Shown here in pieces: positions 17,436-27,359 of a stretch of DNA of 64,000 nucleotides. The first letter of the stretch is position 1. Each line of letters starts with the position of its first letter. The notes under the pieces were generated by a model. It was not told the DNA's origin. It searched no databases and saw only the letters and a list, made by a program, of their open reading frames with translations. The stretch covers positions 1-64,000 of the forward strand of contig BNCN01000007.1 of assembly GCA_014656495.1 (NCBI GenBank). Direction: 5' to 3'. The translations under genes were made by a program, and so were the position numbers. The DNA is from Comamonas sp. KCTC 72670 (GTDB taxonomy: Bacteria > Myxococcota > Myxococcia > Myxococcales > Myxococcaceae).

Positions 17436-17681
17436 CTAGTGCTCCTGGGGCGCGGCGGGAGACTCGGCCATGAAGCCGTGGTCCACCTGCCCCGTCACCT
17501 CGTCGATGATTTCCACCTGCGCGGCTCGCAGTGAGTAGTAGAGGAGCCACCGCTCCGCCGCGGTCAGCGTGCCCGCGGGCAGGGCTTCCTCAATCTCCTG
17601 AACCGTGAGCCGCCCTTCCTTGAGCCCCTTCGCGAAGAGGGCCTTCCGGGCCATGTAGCTCTTGCCGATCCTGTTCTCCAC
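17436..17681 (-). CDS. Stand-alone sigma-70 region 1.1-like protein
   Basis: An 81-residue protein whose core (LKEGRLTVQEIEEALPAGTLTAAERWLLY then AQVEIIDE) matches the layout of primary sigma factor region 1.1: a 'G-x-LT-x-EEI-x-x-ALP' helix pair, then a helix and the strand 'V-E-I-I-D-E'. Region 1.1 normally sits at the N-terminus of RpoD and keeps its DNA-binding regions closed; nothing of regions 1.2-4 follows. Start is GTG 17681 with a near-ideal AAAGGAGG eight bases upstream, which excludes the longer low-complexity frame. It lies between ftsH and grpE. It might bind RNA polymerase or a sigma factor; that is inference. Confidence 0.65.
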   Translation of the reverse strand: MENRIGKSYMARKALFAKGLKEGRLTVQEIEEALPAGTLTAAERWLLYYSLRAAQVEIIDEVTGQVDHGFMAESPAAPQEH

Positions 17682-17793
17682 GGCGACGCCTCCTTTCTTC
17701 CGAAGATAATTTCGCCCACCAGCCACCGCAGGGCCTCGCGGTGGCGGTGGGCGTCGGGACGGCCGGAGGGCAGGCGCCCTGCCGGCCCTTGCC

Positions 17794-19851
17794 TCAGGAA
17801 TCGAGCTTTTCCGCGTGCTGCGTGGGGGGCGCCTGGTCGTCACCGCCGCCAACGTCCACCGGGTGCGCGGAGATGACCTGCCGGGCCTCGGGGTGAAGGA
17901 GGCCGCGCTGCGCCAGCACCTTGGGTCCCAGGATCGTCACCATGGTGTCCTCCTCCACCACCTCCACGGCCAGGAGCCGGGCCGCCAGTCCCTGCACCTT
18001 GTCCTTGTGGGTGGTGAGCACCTCGCGGGCCCGGTCGAGCGCCTCGCTGACGAGCTTGCGCACCTCCTCGTCAATCATCCGCGCCGTCTGTTCGGAGTAG
18101 CTGCGCGTCTCCGGCATGCCGGCCGAGCGCAGGAAGCCCGGTCCGTGTTCCGCGCTCAGGGCCACGGGGCCCAGCGTGCTCATGCCGTAGTCCCGCACCA
18201 TCATCCGGGCCATCTCGGTGGCCTGGCGGATGTCGTTGGAGGCACCGGTGGAGACCTCCCCGATGAAGATCTCCTCCGCGGCGCGTCCGCCCATCATCCC
18301 CGCCATCTTGTCGCGCAGCTCGTCTTGCGACATGAGGTAGCGGTCCTCCAGCGGCAGCGACATGGTGTAGCCCAGCGCCGCCAGGCCGCGCGGGATGATG
18401 GAGACCTTGGTCACCCGCTCCGCGTGCGGGAGCATCCACCCCACCACCGCGTGGCCCGCCTCGTGGTGCGCGACGATCTCCTTCTCGCGCTCGTTCATCC
18501 GGCGGTTCTTCTTCTCCAGACCGGCGACGACGCGCTCGATGGCCTCCTCGAAGTCCGCCCGCATCACCGCGTCGCGGTTGCGGCGCGCGGCCAGCAGCGC
18601 GGCCTCGTTGACGACGTTGGCCAGGTCGGCGCCCGCGAAGCCCGGCGTGCGGGAGGCGATGGCCTTGAGGTCCACGTCCGAGCCCAGCTTCACGCCCTTG
18701 GCGTGAATCTCCAGCACCCGCTCGCGGCCCCGCTTGTCCGGACGGTCCACCAGCACCTGCCGGTCGAAGCGGCCCGGACGCATCAGCGCGCTGTCCAGGA
18801 TCTCCGGGCGGTTCGTGGCCGCCAGGATGATGAGGCCCGCGCGGCTGTCGAAGCCGTCCATCTCCGCGAGGAGCTGGTTGAGCGTCTGCTCGCGCTCGTC
18901 ATGGCCACCCGCCACGCCCGAGTTGCGGCTCTTGCCAATGGCGTCCAGCTCGTCGATGAAGATGATGCACGGCGCCTTGGAGGTGGCCTGCGCGAACAAG
19001 TCACGAACGCGCGCCGCGCCCACGCCGACGAACATCTCCACGAACTCCGAACCGGACAGGCTGAAGAAGGGCACGCCCGCCTCGCCGGCCACGGCCCGCG
19101 CCAGCAGCGTCTTGCCCGTGCCCGGAGGCCCCACCAGCAACACGCCCTTCGGGATGCGCCCGCCCAGACGGCGGAACTTCTCCGGCGTCTTGAGGAACTC
19201 GACGATTTCGCGCAGCTCGTCCACGGCCTCGTCGACGCCGGCCACGTCCTTGAAGCCCACGCCGGTGTCGGCCTCGGCCTGCACCTTGGCGCGCGTCTTC
19301 CCGAAGCTCATGACGCTCTGCGGACCCTGGCCCATGCCGCCGGCCACCCGCCGCATCATGAAGCTCCAGAAGAGGAAGAACAGGCCCAGGGGCAGCAGCC
19401 AGATCCAGAGCGCCTCGCCCAGGCCGGACTGCGGAACCGCCTCGAACTGGATGCCCTTCTGCTCCAGCAGCGGCACCAGGCCCTCGTCTCCGGCGACCCG
19501 GTACGCCATCCACGGCAGGGCGCTGGGCTCACCTCGCAGCGTGCGCTCTCCGTCCTGCTGAGGCGGCGGCTGCGCGGTGTCCTTGAGGAAGCCCTTCACC
19601 CACTCGTTGGAGATCTGGACCCGGCTGAAGTTGCCGGCTTCCACCCCGTCCCGGAACTGGCTGTAGCTGACGCGGCGCACGCCCGCGTCCTGGAAGACGT
19701 TGCGGAACAGCAGGAAGCCCAGGACGAGCAACAGGATGTAGCCCAACGGTGAACCGAACTTGAAACCCTTCCCCGTTGGCGTTGGCTTGTCTGTCTTCTT
19801 TCCGCGTGGGCCCATCCCAGGCGGCAAATCCTGTGGCTTCATTGTCGGCAC
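17794..19851 (-). CDS. ftsH: FtsH membrane AAA+ zinc protease (first copy)
   Basis: A 685-residue membrane-anchored, ATP-driven protease that degrades damaged membrane proteins and regulators. Two transmembrane segments flank a periplasmic domain (about residues 36-50 and 145-163). Walker A GPPGTGKT is at 241-248, Walker [10 protein letters not shown] follows, then the second region of homology, and zinc-site HEAGH is at 463-467. GTG 19851 is chosen: GGAGGG lies six bases upstream, while the ATG three codons later and an earlier ATG at 19938 have worse spacing. The periplasmic part is longer than in the second FtsH at 50073. A short, Pro/Asp-rich C-terminus follows the protease domain. Confidence 0.92.
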   Translation of the reverse strand: MPTMKPQDLPPGMGPRGKKTDKPTPTGKGFKFGSPLGYILLLVLGFLLFRNVFQDAGVRRVSYSQFRDGVEAGNFSRVQISNEWVKGFLKDTAQPPPQQDGERTLRGEPSALPWMAYRVAGDEGLVPLLEQKGIQFEAVPQSGLGEALWIWLLPLGLFFLFWSFMMRRVAGGMGQGPQSVMSFGKTRAKVQAEADTGVGFKDVAGVDEAVDELREIVEFLKTPEKFRRLGGRIPKGVLLVGPPGTGKTLLARAVAGEAGVPFFSLSGSEFVEMFVGVGAARVRDLFAQATSKAPCIIFIDELDAIGKSRNSGVAGGHDEREQTLNQLLAEMDGFDSRAGLIILAATNRPEILDSALMRPGRFDRQVLVDRPDKRGRERVLEIHAKGVKLGSDVDLKAIASRTPGFAGADLANVVNEAALLAARRNRDAVMRADFEEAIERVVAGLEKKNRRMNEREKEIVAHHEAGHAVVGWMLPHAERVTKVSIIPRGLAALGYTMSLPLEDRYLMSQDELRDKMAGMMGGRAAEEIFIGEVSTGASNDIRQATEMARMMVRDYGMSTLGPVALSAEHGPGFLRSAGMPETRSYSEQTARMIDEEVRKLVSEALDRAREVLTTHKDKVQGLAARLLAVEVVEEDTMVTILGPKVLAQRGLLHPEARQVISAHPVDVGGGDDQAPPTQHAEKLDS

Positions 19852-19990
19852 GCTCGACCCTCCCCCTCCCCCGCACACGCGGACACCGTGACCGCGAGGC
19901 GTCTTCCCTAGCGGGCCAAAGATGTTCACCGTTGCCATACCGTCAACCCGCCAGGCGGGCTTCACGGCAGGTACGAGCGTCTGAGGCAGA

Positions 19991-20920
19991 TCACCGACAT
20001 CTGATCAACCACAGAGGTTGACCAGTGAACTCCGTGCCCAACAAATAGCCGTTGCCGTCTTGCAGATAGGTGATGGCCTCCGCCTGGGCCTGACTCCCGC
20101 TGGGCACCTCGACGAGCTGTCCCCCCAGCAGGTCCTCCAGCCGCGAGGCCCCGGCGCGGCGCAGTTCGTAGGCGCGCGAATACGTCCGCACCAGGAGCCG
20201 CTCCCCCGAAGGATGCAGCGACGCCGCCGTGGTGGCCCGGTCCATCCCCTGGGGCGCCGTCAGCGTGCCCAGCTTCTTCGCCTGGATGGGCGCGCCCGCG
20301 TGCAAGCCGTCCAGGGCGAAGACGTCTCCCAGCGAGTCCAGCGACTTGGAGATGACGGCCAGCCGGCCCGAGCGCGCGTCGATGACGACCGACTCCGCGT
20401 CGCGCGGGCCGCCCGGGTACGTGAAGGGCAGCACCTCCACCGGCACCGTGGCGTCCTCGAGCGCCTCCGGCTCCGGGAACCGGTACAACCGCACCTGCGC
20501 GCGGCGCGCGAAGTTGTCGCCAATGTCCGCCAGGTACACGCAGGTGCGCGACTCGCCCGGGGCACAGGGCCCCACGGTGACGTCCTCCATGTCCCGGGGC
20601 TCGGCCCCCGTGAGCACGAGCCGGGCGAGGACGGCGCCCTTCGCGTCCAGCGCGAACACCTCGAAGGCGTTGCCGGAGTCGTTGTGGGCCCAGAAGGCCC
20701 CGGGGTGGCGCTGGCTGGCGGCCAGGCCGGACAGCTCGGGCAGCACGTCCGGGACCTCGCCGGACCGCGCGGGCGCGCCGTACAACGTGCACCCCGGTAC
20801 GCCCTGCGCCGGGACCTGGTTCGTCGCCTCGGGCGGAGGGGCCGCGGGCTGCGCGGGCTTGGAGCGCGAGCACCCGCCCAGGCCCCCCACCAGCAGCGCC
20901 AGCAGGAGGTGTCCCCGCAC
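19991..20920 (-). CDS. Putative lipoprotein with beta-propeller-like fold
   Basis: A 309-residue exported protein. The N-terminus [20 protein letters not shown] is a lipoprotein signal (lipobox GLGGC). The mature part repeats strand-rich blocks ([69 protein letters not shown]), resembling proteins that follow an EPEDP/DIGDN pattern and are probably beta-propellers of unknown activity. Start is GTG 20920, one base after the Nudix stop, so the two genes are likely cotranscribed. No catalytic residues were identified. Confidence 0.7.
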   Translation of the reverse strand: MRGHLLLALLVGGLGGCSRSKPAQPAAPPPEATNQVPAQGVPGCTLYGAPARSGEVPDVLPELSGLAASQRHPGAFWAHNDSGNAFEVFALDAKGAVLARLVLTGAEPRDMEDVTVGPCAPGESRTCVYLADIGDNFARRAQVRLYRFPEPEALEDATVPVEVLPFTYPGGPRDAESVVIDARSGRLAVISKSLDSLGDVFALDGLHAGAPIQAKKLGTLTAPQGMDRATTAASLHPSGERLLVRTYSRAYELRRAGASRLEDLLGGQLVEVPSGSQAQAEAITYLQDGNGYLLGTEFTGQPLWLIRCR

Positions 20921-20921
20921 G

Positions 20922-21329
20922 TCAGCTGTCCAGGTCGAGCAGCTTGGCCAGCGTCTTCGCATCCGCGTCCGGGAAGCGGTAGTTCGACATCTCCTCCAGC
21001 GTCACCCACCGGTGGTCATGCACGCGCAGGTGCTGGATGTCGTCTCCGGGGCGCGACAGGCGGCAGTGGAAGACGCGGAAGTCGATGTCGTAATTGGGAT
21101 ACTCGTGGTGTGTGTGCATGGCCTGCGCCAGCACGTCCACGTCCACGCCCATCTCTTCCTGGATTTCCCGGGCGAGGGCCTCGGCGTCCTCCTCGCCCTC
21201 CTCCACCCGGCCGCCGGGGAATTCCCACAACAGGGGCAGTGACGCGGTGGGAGGTCGCTGGGTGATGAGGTAGCGCCCCTGCTCGTTCTGGAGCATCGCA
21301 CCGACGACACGGACCTGACGGCGGGCCAT
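20922..21329 (-). CDS. Nudix hydrolase, MutT-like
   Basis: A 135-residue pyrophosphohydrolase. The Nudix box is intact: G-x5-E-x7-R-E-x-x-E-E-x-G in GGRVEEGEEDAEALAREIQEEMG. Size, the LLWEFPGGRVEEGE context and the ending resemble MutT-type 8-oxo-dGTP or (d)CTP pyrophosphatases that sanitise the nucleotide pool; the precise substrate cannot be read from sequence. The start at 21329 (MARRQ) has GAGGAG eight to ten bases upstream. It lies immediately before the lipoprotein gene. Confidence 0.85.
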   Translation of the reverse strand: MARRQVRVVGAMLQNEQGRYLITQRPPTASLPLLWEFPGGRVEEGEEDAEALAREIQEEMGVDVDVLAQAMHTHHEYPNYDIDFRVFHCRLSRPGDDIQHLRVHDHRWVTLEEMSNYRFPDADAKTLAKLLDLDS

Positions 21330-21582
21330 TCGCTTCTCCTCTTTCTGGCGGGACACCGGGGGGAGGGGCGAACTAACACAGCCCTTGCCCGGCGCCAATG
21401 CCGCAACCCCTGCCGACCAGCCTGCTCACGTCGGGACGGCCCGGCCACCCTCCCCCCAGGCCACACACGGCCCGCCGGCGCACCGGGGGCCCGCCCCTGG
21501 ACACTGTTCGAGGCCGTGCTCCGGCGCGCCGGGATGTGGTGAATTGGATGACGGGAGCGCAAGAAGGCGTCATGCTCCGCCC

Positions 21583-21819
21583 ATGACGACGAGTCGCAGG
21601 GAAAGGGCCGAGGTGCTCGGAGCGGCACTGAAGGCCGCCCGCCAGGAGGCGGGGCTCGGCATGGAGGAGGTCGCCGAGCAACTGGAAATCCCCGTGGAGG
21701 TGCTGGCCCGGGTGGAGCGGGGGGTCATGGTCCCGACCATTCCCACCCTGACGCGGCTGTGCGTGATTCTGAAGTTGGATCCGGACGCGCTCCCCGAGCT
21801 GCCGGAGATGAGCGACTGA
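21583..21819 (+). CDS. Small XRE-type helix-turn-helix protein
   Basis: A 78-residue protein that is almost entirely one Cro/C1-type HTH (LGAALKAARQEAGLGMEEVAEQLEIPVEVLARVERG...PTIPTLTRLCVILKLDPDAL). It has no sensor or enzymatic domain, so it probably represses a nearby or its own promoter, or acts as a DNA-binding accessory. ATG 21583 is the first codon consistent with the family start. It is divergent from the Nudix gene and upstream of the large kinase gene. Confidence 0.8.
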   Translation: MTTSRRERAEVLGAALKAARQEAGLGMEEVAEQLEIPVEVLARVERGVMVPTIPTLTRLCVILKLDPDALPELPEMSD

Positions 21820-21952
21820 CGCTCAGGGGTGCCGCTGGCACCCCTCCCTGGCATGTGTCCAGGCTGGCGACCTGGGAGCGCCTTCCGTCCGCGCCGCGGA
21901 CCCGCGATGCTTCCATCGCAGAACGCGCTCTGGACGGCCCATCCCGACACCC

Positions 21953-24900
21953 ATGCGTTGCCCTCTCTGCCATCGACGCGTGGCCCCTGGTTGTCCGCGC
22001 CACCCCGAGGCCGTGATTCCCGGACCGGGACTGCCTCCCGCGCCGCCGGACGTGCGCGGGTACGTCGTGGGCGAGCCCCTGGGCCGAGGGGGCTTTGGCC
22101 GGGTCTTCGCCGCCCGGCGCGAGGCCGACGGACAGGAGGTGGCGCTCAAGGTGCTCGAGCCCCTGGCCGGAGAGCGGCTGGCCCGGGAGCTGGAGGCGCT
22201 GCGCCGGCTGGGCCCCCCCGAGGCCCCAGCCCTGCTGGGCGAAGCCACGACTCGCGCGGGCGAGCGCGTGGTCATCATGGAGCGCGTCGAGGGCGTGACG
22301 CTGGCCCGGCATCTGGCGGAGCAGCCGGACGCGGGGGCCCTGCCCTGGGCCGAGGCGCTCCCGCGGCTGCGCGCGCTGGCGGAGGCGGTGGCGCGGGCCC
22401 ATGCCGTGGACGTCATCCACCGGGACCTCAAGCCGGAGAACCTCATGCTCGCCGGAGCCCGGGTGGTGCTCCTGGACTTCGGGCTGGCGCGCCTGTCGGC
22501 GCAGGATGACGCGGAGGCGCCCGCGCCCAGCCTCACGCGCACGGGGCAGCGACTGGGGACCCATGAGTACATGTCCCCCGAGCAGTGCCGGGATGCGCGG
22601 CACATCGATGCCCGGTCGGACCTGTACAGCCTGGGGGTCGTCGCGTTCGAGATGCTGTGCGGCCGGCCGCCGTTCGTCGGAGAGAGCGCCGCCGTGCTCC
22701 AGGCGCACGTGTCGCGCAGGCCGCCAGCGTTGGGCACCCTGGCGCCGTGGCCGGTGCCCGCGGCGCTGGAGGCGGTGGTGCAACGGCTGCTGGCGAAGGC
22801 GCCCGAGGACCGGATTGGGAGTGCTCGGGAGCTGGCGCAGGCGCTGGGCGCGCTCCAGGCTGAGGCCAAGGCGCCGGAGCCAACGATTCGGAGGGGGCTC
22901 GGCGGCGGGCAGGAGACAACGGGCACGGTCCGCCCCCTGAGCATCGAGGTGAACGCGAACAGTCGACCGCCCACCACGGCACCAGGGAGCCCGTTCGAAC
23001 CTGAGGCAACCGGCACGCACACGCCAACGCCCGGCTCCGTATCCGTAAAGGACGGGGCGCAGGCGGAGTCGCCGTCCACCACCACACCGGGCCGCGCGGT
23101 CGACCCGGCGGCAGCGGACGCCCCTCCACGACTCCCCGAGGTGGCGCTGCTGGGCATTCGTGGTTCGGTTTCGGCGCCGGCCCTCCTCGTCCATCTCGGG
23201 AGCAGTGGCGCCACGCTCGCGCGCGTGGAGGCGGGCCTTGCCCTCTTCGCGTTTCCGGATGAGTCCTCCGTGGACGCCGGGCTGCGCGCCGCGCGCAAGG
23301 CCGTGGAGCTGCTGAGGCCCCACCTCCCCGCGGATGCTGCCTTTGCCATCCACTGTGCGCCCCTGCGAATCCGCGAACGCCAGGGCCGCCTGACACTGGG
23401 AGGTTCCGCGCTGGAACGCCCCGAGCGCTGGTGGCCCGCTTCCACCGCCGCTCCCCCCCTGCAGCACGTCCAGTTGACCGCCGAGGCCCGCGCCCACGAG
23501 GGCGCGCTGTCCACCGGCGCCACGCCCATCCCGGACGTGCCGCCCCCCGAGGCGCTCCTCGGCCGCGAGGTGGAGCTGGCGTGGCTGCGAGAAGGACTGA
23601 CGCGGCTCACGGCGCACGGCGAGCCGGTGCTGCGAACGCTGCTGGGTGACGAGGGCCTCGGGAAGACGCGCCTCCTCTCCACCTGGCGGAAGGAGCTGGA
23701 GTCCAGCGCCGCCGTGGCGGTCCTCGTCGTGGAGTCCCTCTGCGACGAAGGCAGCGCGAGTGAGAGCGGGTTGCGAAGCCTCATCTGCACCGTCCTGGGC
23801 CTTCCGCATCAAACGGCCTCGGACGAGGCGCTCCGCCAATTGCTGGCCGGCGCTCGACCTCCCGTCGACGTCGCGGCGGTGCATCCCGCGGCCCGGCGAC
23901 AACAGGTTGCCCGGGCCATCGCCGCGCGGCTGAGGCAGTTGGCGAGCACCCGGCCCCTCGTGTTGCTCGTGGACGACGCCCACGCGCTGGACCCCACCGC
24001 CCTCGATGCGCTGGAGCTTGCGACGCTCGCCGGAGAGACGGCCCCGCTCTATGTGGTGCTCACCGGCCGCCATCGGCTGTCGGGGATGCGCCCCTACCTG
24101 GGGGAACGGGCGCGAGACGCCGAGCAGCGTGAGCTTCCGCCGCTCTCGGAGCGCGCTGCTCGCGAGGTGCTGCGTCAACTCCTTCGGCCCGTGGACCTCA
24201 TTGCCGAAGGCGTGCTCCGCGAGCTCGTGGACCGGTGTGGTGGCTCCCCGCTGCGCATGCTGGAGACGGTGCGTGCCCTCCGCGGCGCGGGCGCCGTCCG
24301 CAGCCGCCCCGATGGCGGCAGCTACCTGGCGGCCGATGCGCTACACACGCTGGAGTCGGACCGGCCCGGCACGGATGAGCGGCTCGCGGAGCGCAGCCTC
24401 GCGGCGCTGCCCTCCGGACTGCGCGCGATGCTCCAGGTCGCGGCGCTGCTGGGCGACGACGTGCGGCTGGAGGAGCTGTCCGCCACGCTCACGCACCTGG
24501 CCCCCCACACCGCGCTGGACCTGTCCATGGACGCGGGCGTCGCGATGGAGCGGCTGGCCCGGGCTGGAATGCTCGAACCCCGGGGCGCGCGACGCTGGCG
24601 CTTCGAACACACCACGCTTCGCGAAGCCTATGCCGCGCTGCTGCCCACGCCGGTGAAACGCGGCGTCTGCACCGCGGCCCTGCGAGCGCTGCCCGAAACG
24701 CCGACCGCACGACGCGCGAGGCTCGCGGAAGCCTCGGGCGACCTGCGTCAGGCGGCGTCACTCCACGCGGTCCTCGCCGAATCCGCCCGCCGCGCCCACC
24801 GGCTGCTCGAGGCCGAGCGCCACTACTCCGCCGCCCTGGCCCTGGTCTCCCATGAGGACGAACTCATCCGCATGGAGCTGCTCGCCGGCCGAGGACGCGT

Positions 24901-25978
24901 CCGCTACCGGCTCCAGCGCATCGAGGATGCCGTCGAGGACCTGCGCGCCGCCAGGGTGTTGGCCGTGCGCCACCGGAACGTGGTGCGTGAAGCCGACCTG
25001 CTGTTGGAGGAGGCCACCGCCCTGGACTGGCAGGATGACGCCGCGGGCTCCACCGCGCTGTTGGAGCAGGCCCTGCGCTGCCTGCAGGACGCCGTCCCAC
25101 CCGCGCTGGAGGCACGCCATGCCCTGGCGAAGGCGCGCGTCTTCGTCCGGCGAGAAGACATCACCGGCGCCGTGCCCGCGCTGGCGCACGCGGTGGATGC
25201 GGCGCGAGCCGGGGCCGACACAGAGACCCAGGCCATTGCCCTGTCCATGCTGGGCGCGATGCTCGCGTGGACGGACCGCCTGGAAGAGGCCTCGAACCGC
25301 TTCGATGAAGCCATCGCCCTCTGCGAACAGACCGGCGACACGCTGCACCTGGGCGTCGCGCTCAACAACCGGATGGTGCTGCACGTCCAGCGCCGGGACC
25401 CCTCCGGGGCTCGCGCGGACCTGGAGCGCGCGGTGTCCCTGGGCCGGGAGCTCGGCAACGTGCAGATCGAACGGACCTCCGCCTTCAACCTCGCGCTGCT
25501 CCTCGGCTACCAAGGGCGCGCGGGGGAAGCGCTGCCCCTGGCCCGGCGCGCCGGGGTGCTCAGTCAGCGCTTCTTTCCACGCTCCATGGCGCAGGACGCC
25601 CTGCTGGTGGCCCGTTTGTGCTGCGAGCTGGGGGACCTGGCGGAAGTCTCACGCCAGCTCGAATGGCTGGAGGAGCCCGCGACGCGCGCGCAGCTGTCCC
25701 CCCCCGACAACCTGATGTGCTCGGTGGTCCGGCGCGTGGTGGATGAAGCCCGAGGCGCCCTGCCCTACGCCGGAGACGTCTGGGCCCGGCTGGTCGAGGA
25801 ATCGACGCAGGTGGCGACCCCCGACGAGCGGCTGGAGATTCTCGTCTGGGCGGCGCGCGCGGCACGCGCGGCGGGAGACGGGGCGACGCTGCGAGCCCGG
25901 GTGGAAGAGGTCGAAGCCACCGCGAAGGAAGCCCCGCTCTGGACGGACCGCGTCCGGGCCCTGGTGGAGGCGTCCTGA
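21953..25978 (+). CDS. Ser/Thr kinase-ATPase-TPR signalling protein with N-terminal zinc knuckle
   Basis: A 1341-residue multidomain regulator. Residues 1-16 carry CPLCHRR...CPRH, a probable zinc ribbon. A Hanks-type kinase (about 36-295) has a Gly-rich loop GRGGFGRVF, Lys66, catalytic Asp158 in HRDLKPEN and Asp175 in DFG, so it should be active. A Pro/Thr-rich linker and a cyclase/ATPase-like middle follow, then a STAND/AAA-type NTPase with Walker A GDEGLGKT (565-572) and LLVDDAH as Walker B, then TPR helices to the C-terminus. The layout matches the kinase-ATPase-TPR proteins abundant in myxobacteria. No membrane helix is seen. It is probably a cytosolic signal integrator; the input is unknown. 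Confidence 0.85.
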   Translation: MRCPLCHRRVAPGCPRHPEAVIPGPGLPPAPPDVRGYVVGEPLGRGGFGRVFAARREADGQEVALKVLEPLAGERLARELEALRRLGPPEAPALLGEATTRAGERVVIMERVEGVTLARHLAEQPDAGALPWAEALPRLRALAEAVARAHAVDVIHRDLKPENLMLAGARVVLLDFGLARLSAQDDAEAPAPSLTRTGQRLGTHEYMSPEQCRDARHIDARSDLYSLGVVAFEMLCGRPPFVGESAAVLQAHVSRRPPALGTLAPWPVPAALEAVVQRLLAKAPEDRIGSARELAQALGALQAEAKAPEPTIRRGLGGGQETTGTVRPLSIEVNANSRPPTTAPGSPFEPEATGTHTPTPGSVSVKDGAQAESPSTTTPGRAVDPAAADAPPRLPEVALLGIRGSVSAPALLVHLGSSGATLARVEAGLALFAFPDESSVDAGLRAARKAVELLRPHLPADAAFAIHCAPLRIRERQGRLTLGGSALERPERWWPASTAAPPLQHVQLTAEARAHEGALSTGATPIPDVPPPEALLGREVELAWLREGLTRLTAHGEPVLRTLLGDEGLGKTRLLSTWRKELESSAAVAVLVVESLCDEGSASESGLRSLICTVLGLPHQTASDEALRQLLAGARPPVDVAAVHPAARRQQVARAIAARLRQLASTRPLVLLVDDAHALDPTALDALELATLAGETAPLYVVLTGRHRLSGMRPYLGERARDAEQRELPPLSERAAREVLRQLLRPVDLIAEGVLRELVDRCGGSPLRMLETVRALRGAGAVRSRPDGGSYLAADALHTLESDRPGTDERLAERSLAALPSGLRAMLQVAALLGDDVRLEELSATLTHLAPHTALDLSMDAGVAMERLARAGMLEPRGARRWRFEHTTLREAYAALLPTPVKRGVCTAALRALPETPTARRARLAEASGDLRQAASLHAVLAESARRAHRLLEAERHYSAALALVSHEDELIRMELLAGRGRVRYRLQRIEDAVEDLRAARVLAVRHRNVVREADLLLEEATALDWQDDAAGSTALLEQALRCLQDAVPPALEARHALAKARVFVRREDITGAVPALAHAVDAARAGADTETQAIALSMLGAMLAWTDRLEEASNRFDEAIALCEQTGDTLHLGVALNNRMVLHVQRRDPSGARADLERAVSLGRELGNVQIERTSAFNLALLLGYQGRAGEALPLARRAGVLSQRFFPRSMAQDALLVARLCCELGDLAEVSRQLEWLEEPATRAQLSPPDNLMCSVVRRVVDEARGALPYAGDVWARLVEESTQVATPDERLEILVWAARAARAAGDGATLRARVEEVEATAKEAPLWTDRVRALVEAS

Positions 25979-26033
25979 CAGGCGTGGTAGCAGGAGGAGA
26001 GCGCCGCACGCAGTCTTCACGGAGGCACGTCCC

Positions 26034-27359
26034 ATGGCCGGTGGGTCCCCTCGCAACCCCGAAGTATCCCTGTACGGAGACGCGCTGGAGCCCGGAGCGC
26101 TGGTGGGCGACTGGGTCATCGAATCCCGCGTCCATGCGGGCGTGACTGCGTGGCTCTATCGCGCATCGCACCTCGCAACCCGAACCCCCGCCGCGGTCAA
26201 GGTCGTCCGCGCCGAGTTCAACCACGTGCCCGGCGTCCTCCGGCGCTTCAAGCAGGAAGCGGACACGCTCCAGGCCCTGCGCCATCCCCACATCGTGGAG
26301 GTGCTCGAATACGGGGAGCTTCGCGACGGGCGCCCCTGGCTGGCGATGGCGTGGTTGGCCGGAGAGAGCGTGGACCAGTGGCTCGCGCGAAAGGGGCCCT
26401 TCTCCCTGGCGGAGACCCTCACGGTGATGGAGGAACTGGGCGCCGCGCTCCACTTCGCCCACGAGCGCGGCGTCCTGCACCGGGACCTCAAGGCCCAGAA
26501 CGTGATGCTCCTCCCACGCGCCGAGGGCTTCACGGTGAAGCTGGTGGACTTCGGCATCGCCCGTGTCGACCCGCCGGAGGGGCTCACCGGGCTGACGACG
26601 GGCGGCGCGGTGCTCGGGACGCCCGTGTCCATGGCGCCCGAACAGATTCGCGGGCTCGACGTGGACCCCCGCACGGACCTGTACGCGATGGGCGTGCTCC
26701 TCTACCAGCTCCTCACGGGCGTGCTCCCGTTCCAGGGCACCAGCGCGGTGGAGCTAGAAGAGCAACACCTCCACGCCCCCCCGCCGCGCCTCACGGGCCA
26801 GGTGCATGCCCCACCGGCCCTGGACGGGGTGCTTCAACGGTGTCTCGCGAAGTCGCGCGAAGAGCGCTGGGCGGATGTACCTGCCTTCCTGGCGGCCCTC
26901 CGCGCGGCGCTCACCCCGGATGAGCAGGCGCACTGGGCCGCCGCCCTCTACGTGGAGGTCCGGCTCCCCGAGGCCATGGACGAGCCGGCCGACGCGGATC
27001 TGGATGCCCGGGACGCCGCGATGGACACCGTCCTCACGGTGTTGGAGTCGCAGGGCTGGGGGCTCGCGATGGAGAGCGGCAACGCCGTGCTCGCCTGGCG
27101 ACCCCTACCCTCGACGCCAGGGCGCCGCGAGCTGGAACACACGCGGGAGCTGGCGGACGCGGTGCTTCAAGAGGCTCGCGAGGCCGCGGGGCCCGCCGTG
27201 GAGGTCCGCGTCTACGTCCACGCGGCGCCCAGCGAGCTCGGCGCCGATGCGGACGGCCAGGCGCGGCTCGTCGGCGGTGAGCTGCTGCGGGTGGAGCGAT
27301 GGGCGGTGGAGGGCGCGCCGGGGGAGCTCCGAGCGTCAGCGGCGTTCCCCCCGCGCTGA
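26034..27359 (+). CDS. Ser/Thr protein kinase
   Basis: A 441-residue Hanks-type kinase. Lys56 (AVKVV), catalytic Asp151 in HRDLKAQN and Asp172 in DFG are present, but the Gly-rich loop is poor (ESRVHAGVTAWLYRA) and the usual Pro-Glu after HRDLK is Ala-Gln, so activity may be reduced. The C-terminal ~130 residues form an extra domain (EAMDEPADADLDARDAAMDTVL...; LEHTRELADAVLQEAREAAGPAVEVRVYVH) that is not a standard kinase tail. ATG 26034 has GGAGG at 26021-26025. It follows the large kinase gene after 55 bases and converges directly (stop to stop) with the FHA sigma-54 activator, a possible phosphorylation partner. Confidence 0.85.
   Translation: MAGGSPRNPEVSLYGDALEPGALVGDWVIESRVHAGVTAWLYRASHLATRTPAAVKVVRAEFNHVPGVLRRFKQEADTLQALRHPHIVEVLEYGELRDGRPWLAMAWLAGESVDQWLARKGPFSLAETLTVMEELGAALHFAHERGVLHRDLKAQNVMLLPRAEGFTVKLVDFGIARVDPPEGLTGLTTGGAVLGTPVSMAPEQIRGLDVDPRTDLYAMGVLLYQLLTGVLPFQGTSAVELEEQHLHAPPPRLTGQVHAPPALDGVLQRCLAKSREERWADVPAFLAALRAALTPDEQAHWAAALYVEVRLPEAMDEPADADLDARDAAMDTVLTVLESQGWGLAMESGNAVLAWRPLPSTPGRRELEHTRELADAVLQEAREAAGPAVEVRVYVHAAPSELGADADGQARLVGGELLRVERWAVEGAPGELRASAAFPPR

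Noticed and set aside
17682-17852. Longer form of the sigma-1.1-like protein
   Set aside because: The extra N-terminus is Arg/Pro low complexity over the intergenic region, and a strong RBS fits GTG 17681.
21725-24178. 817-codon minus-strand open frame
   Set aside because: Antisense to the kinase-ATPase-TPR gene; no family similarity.
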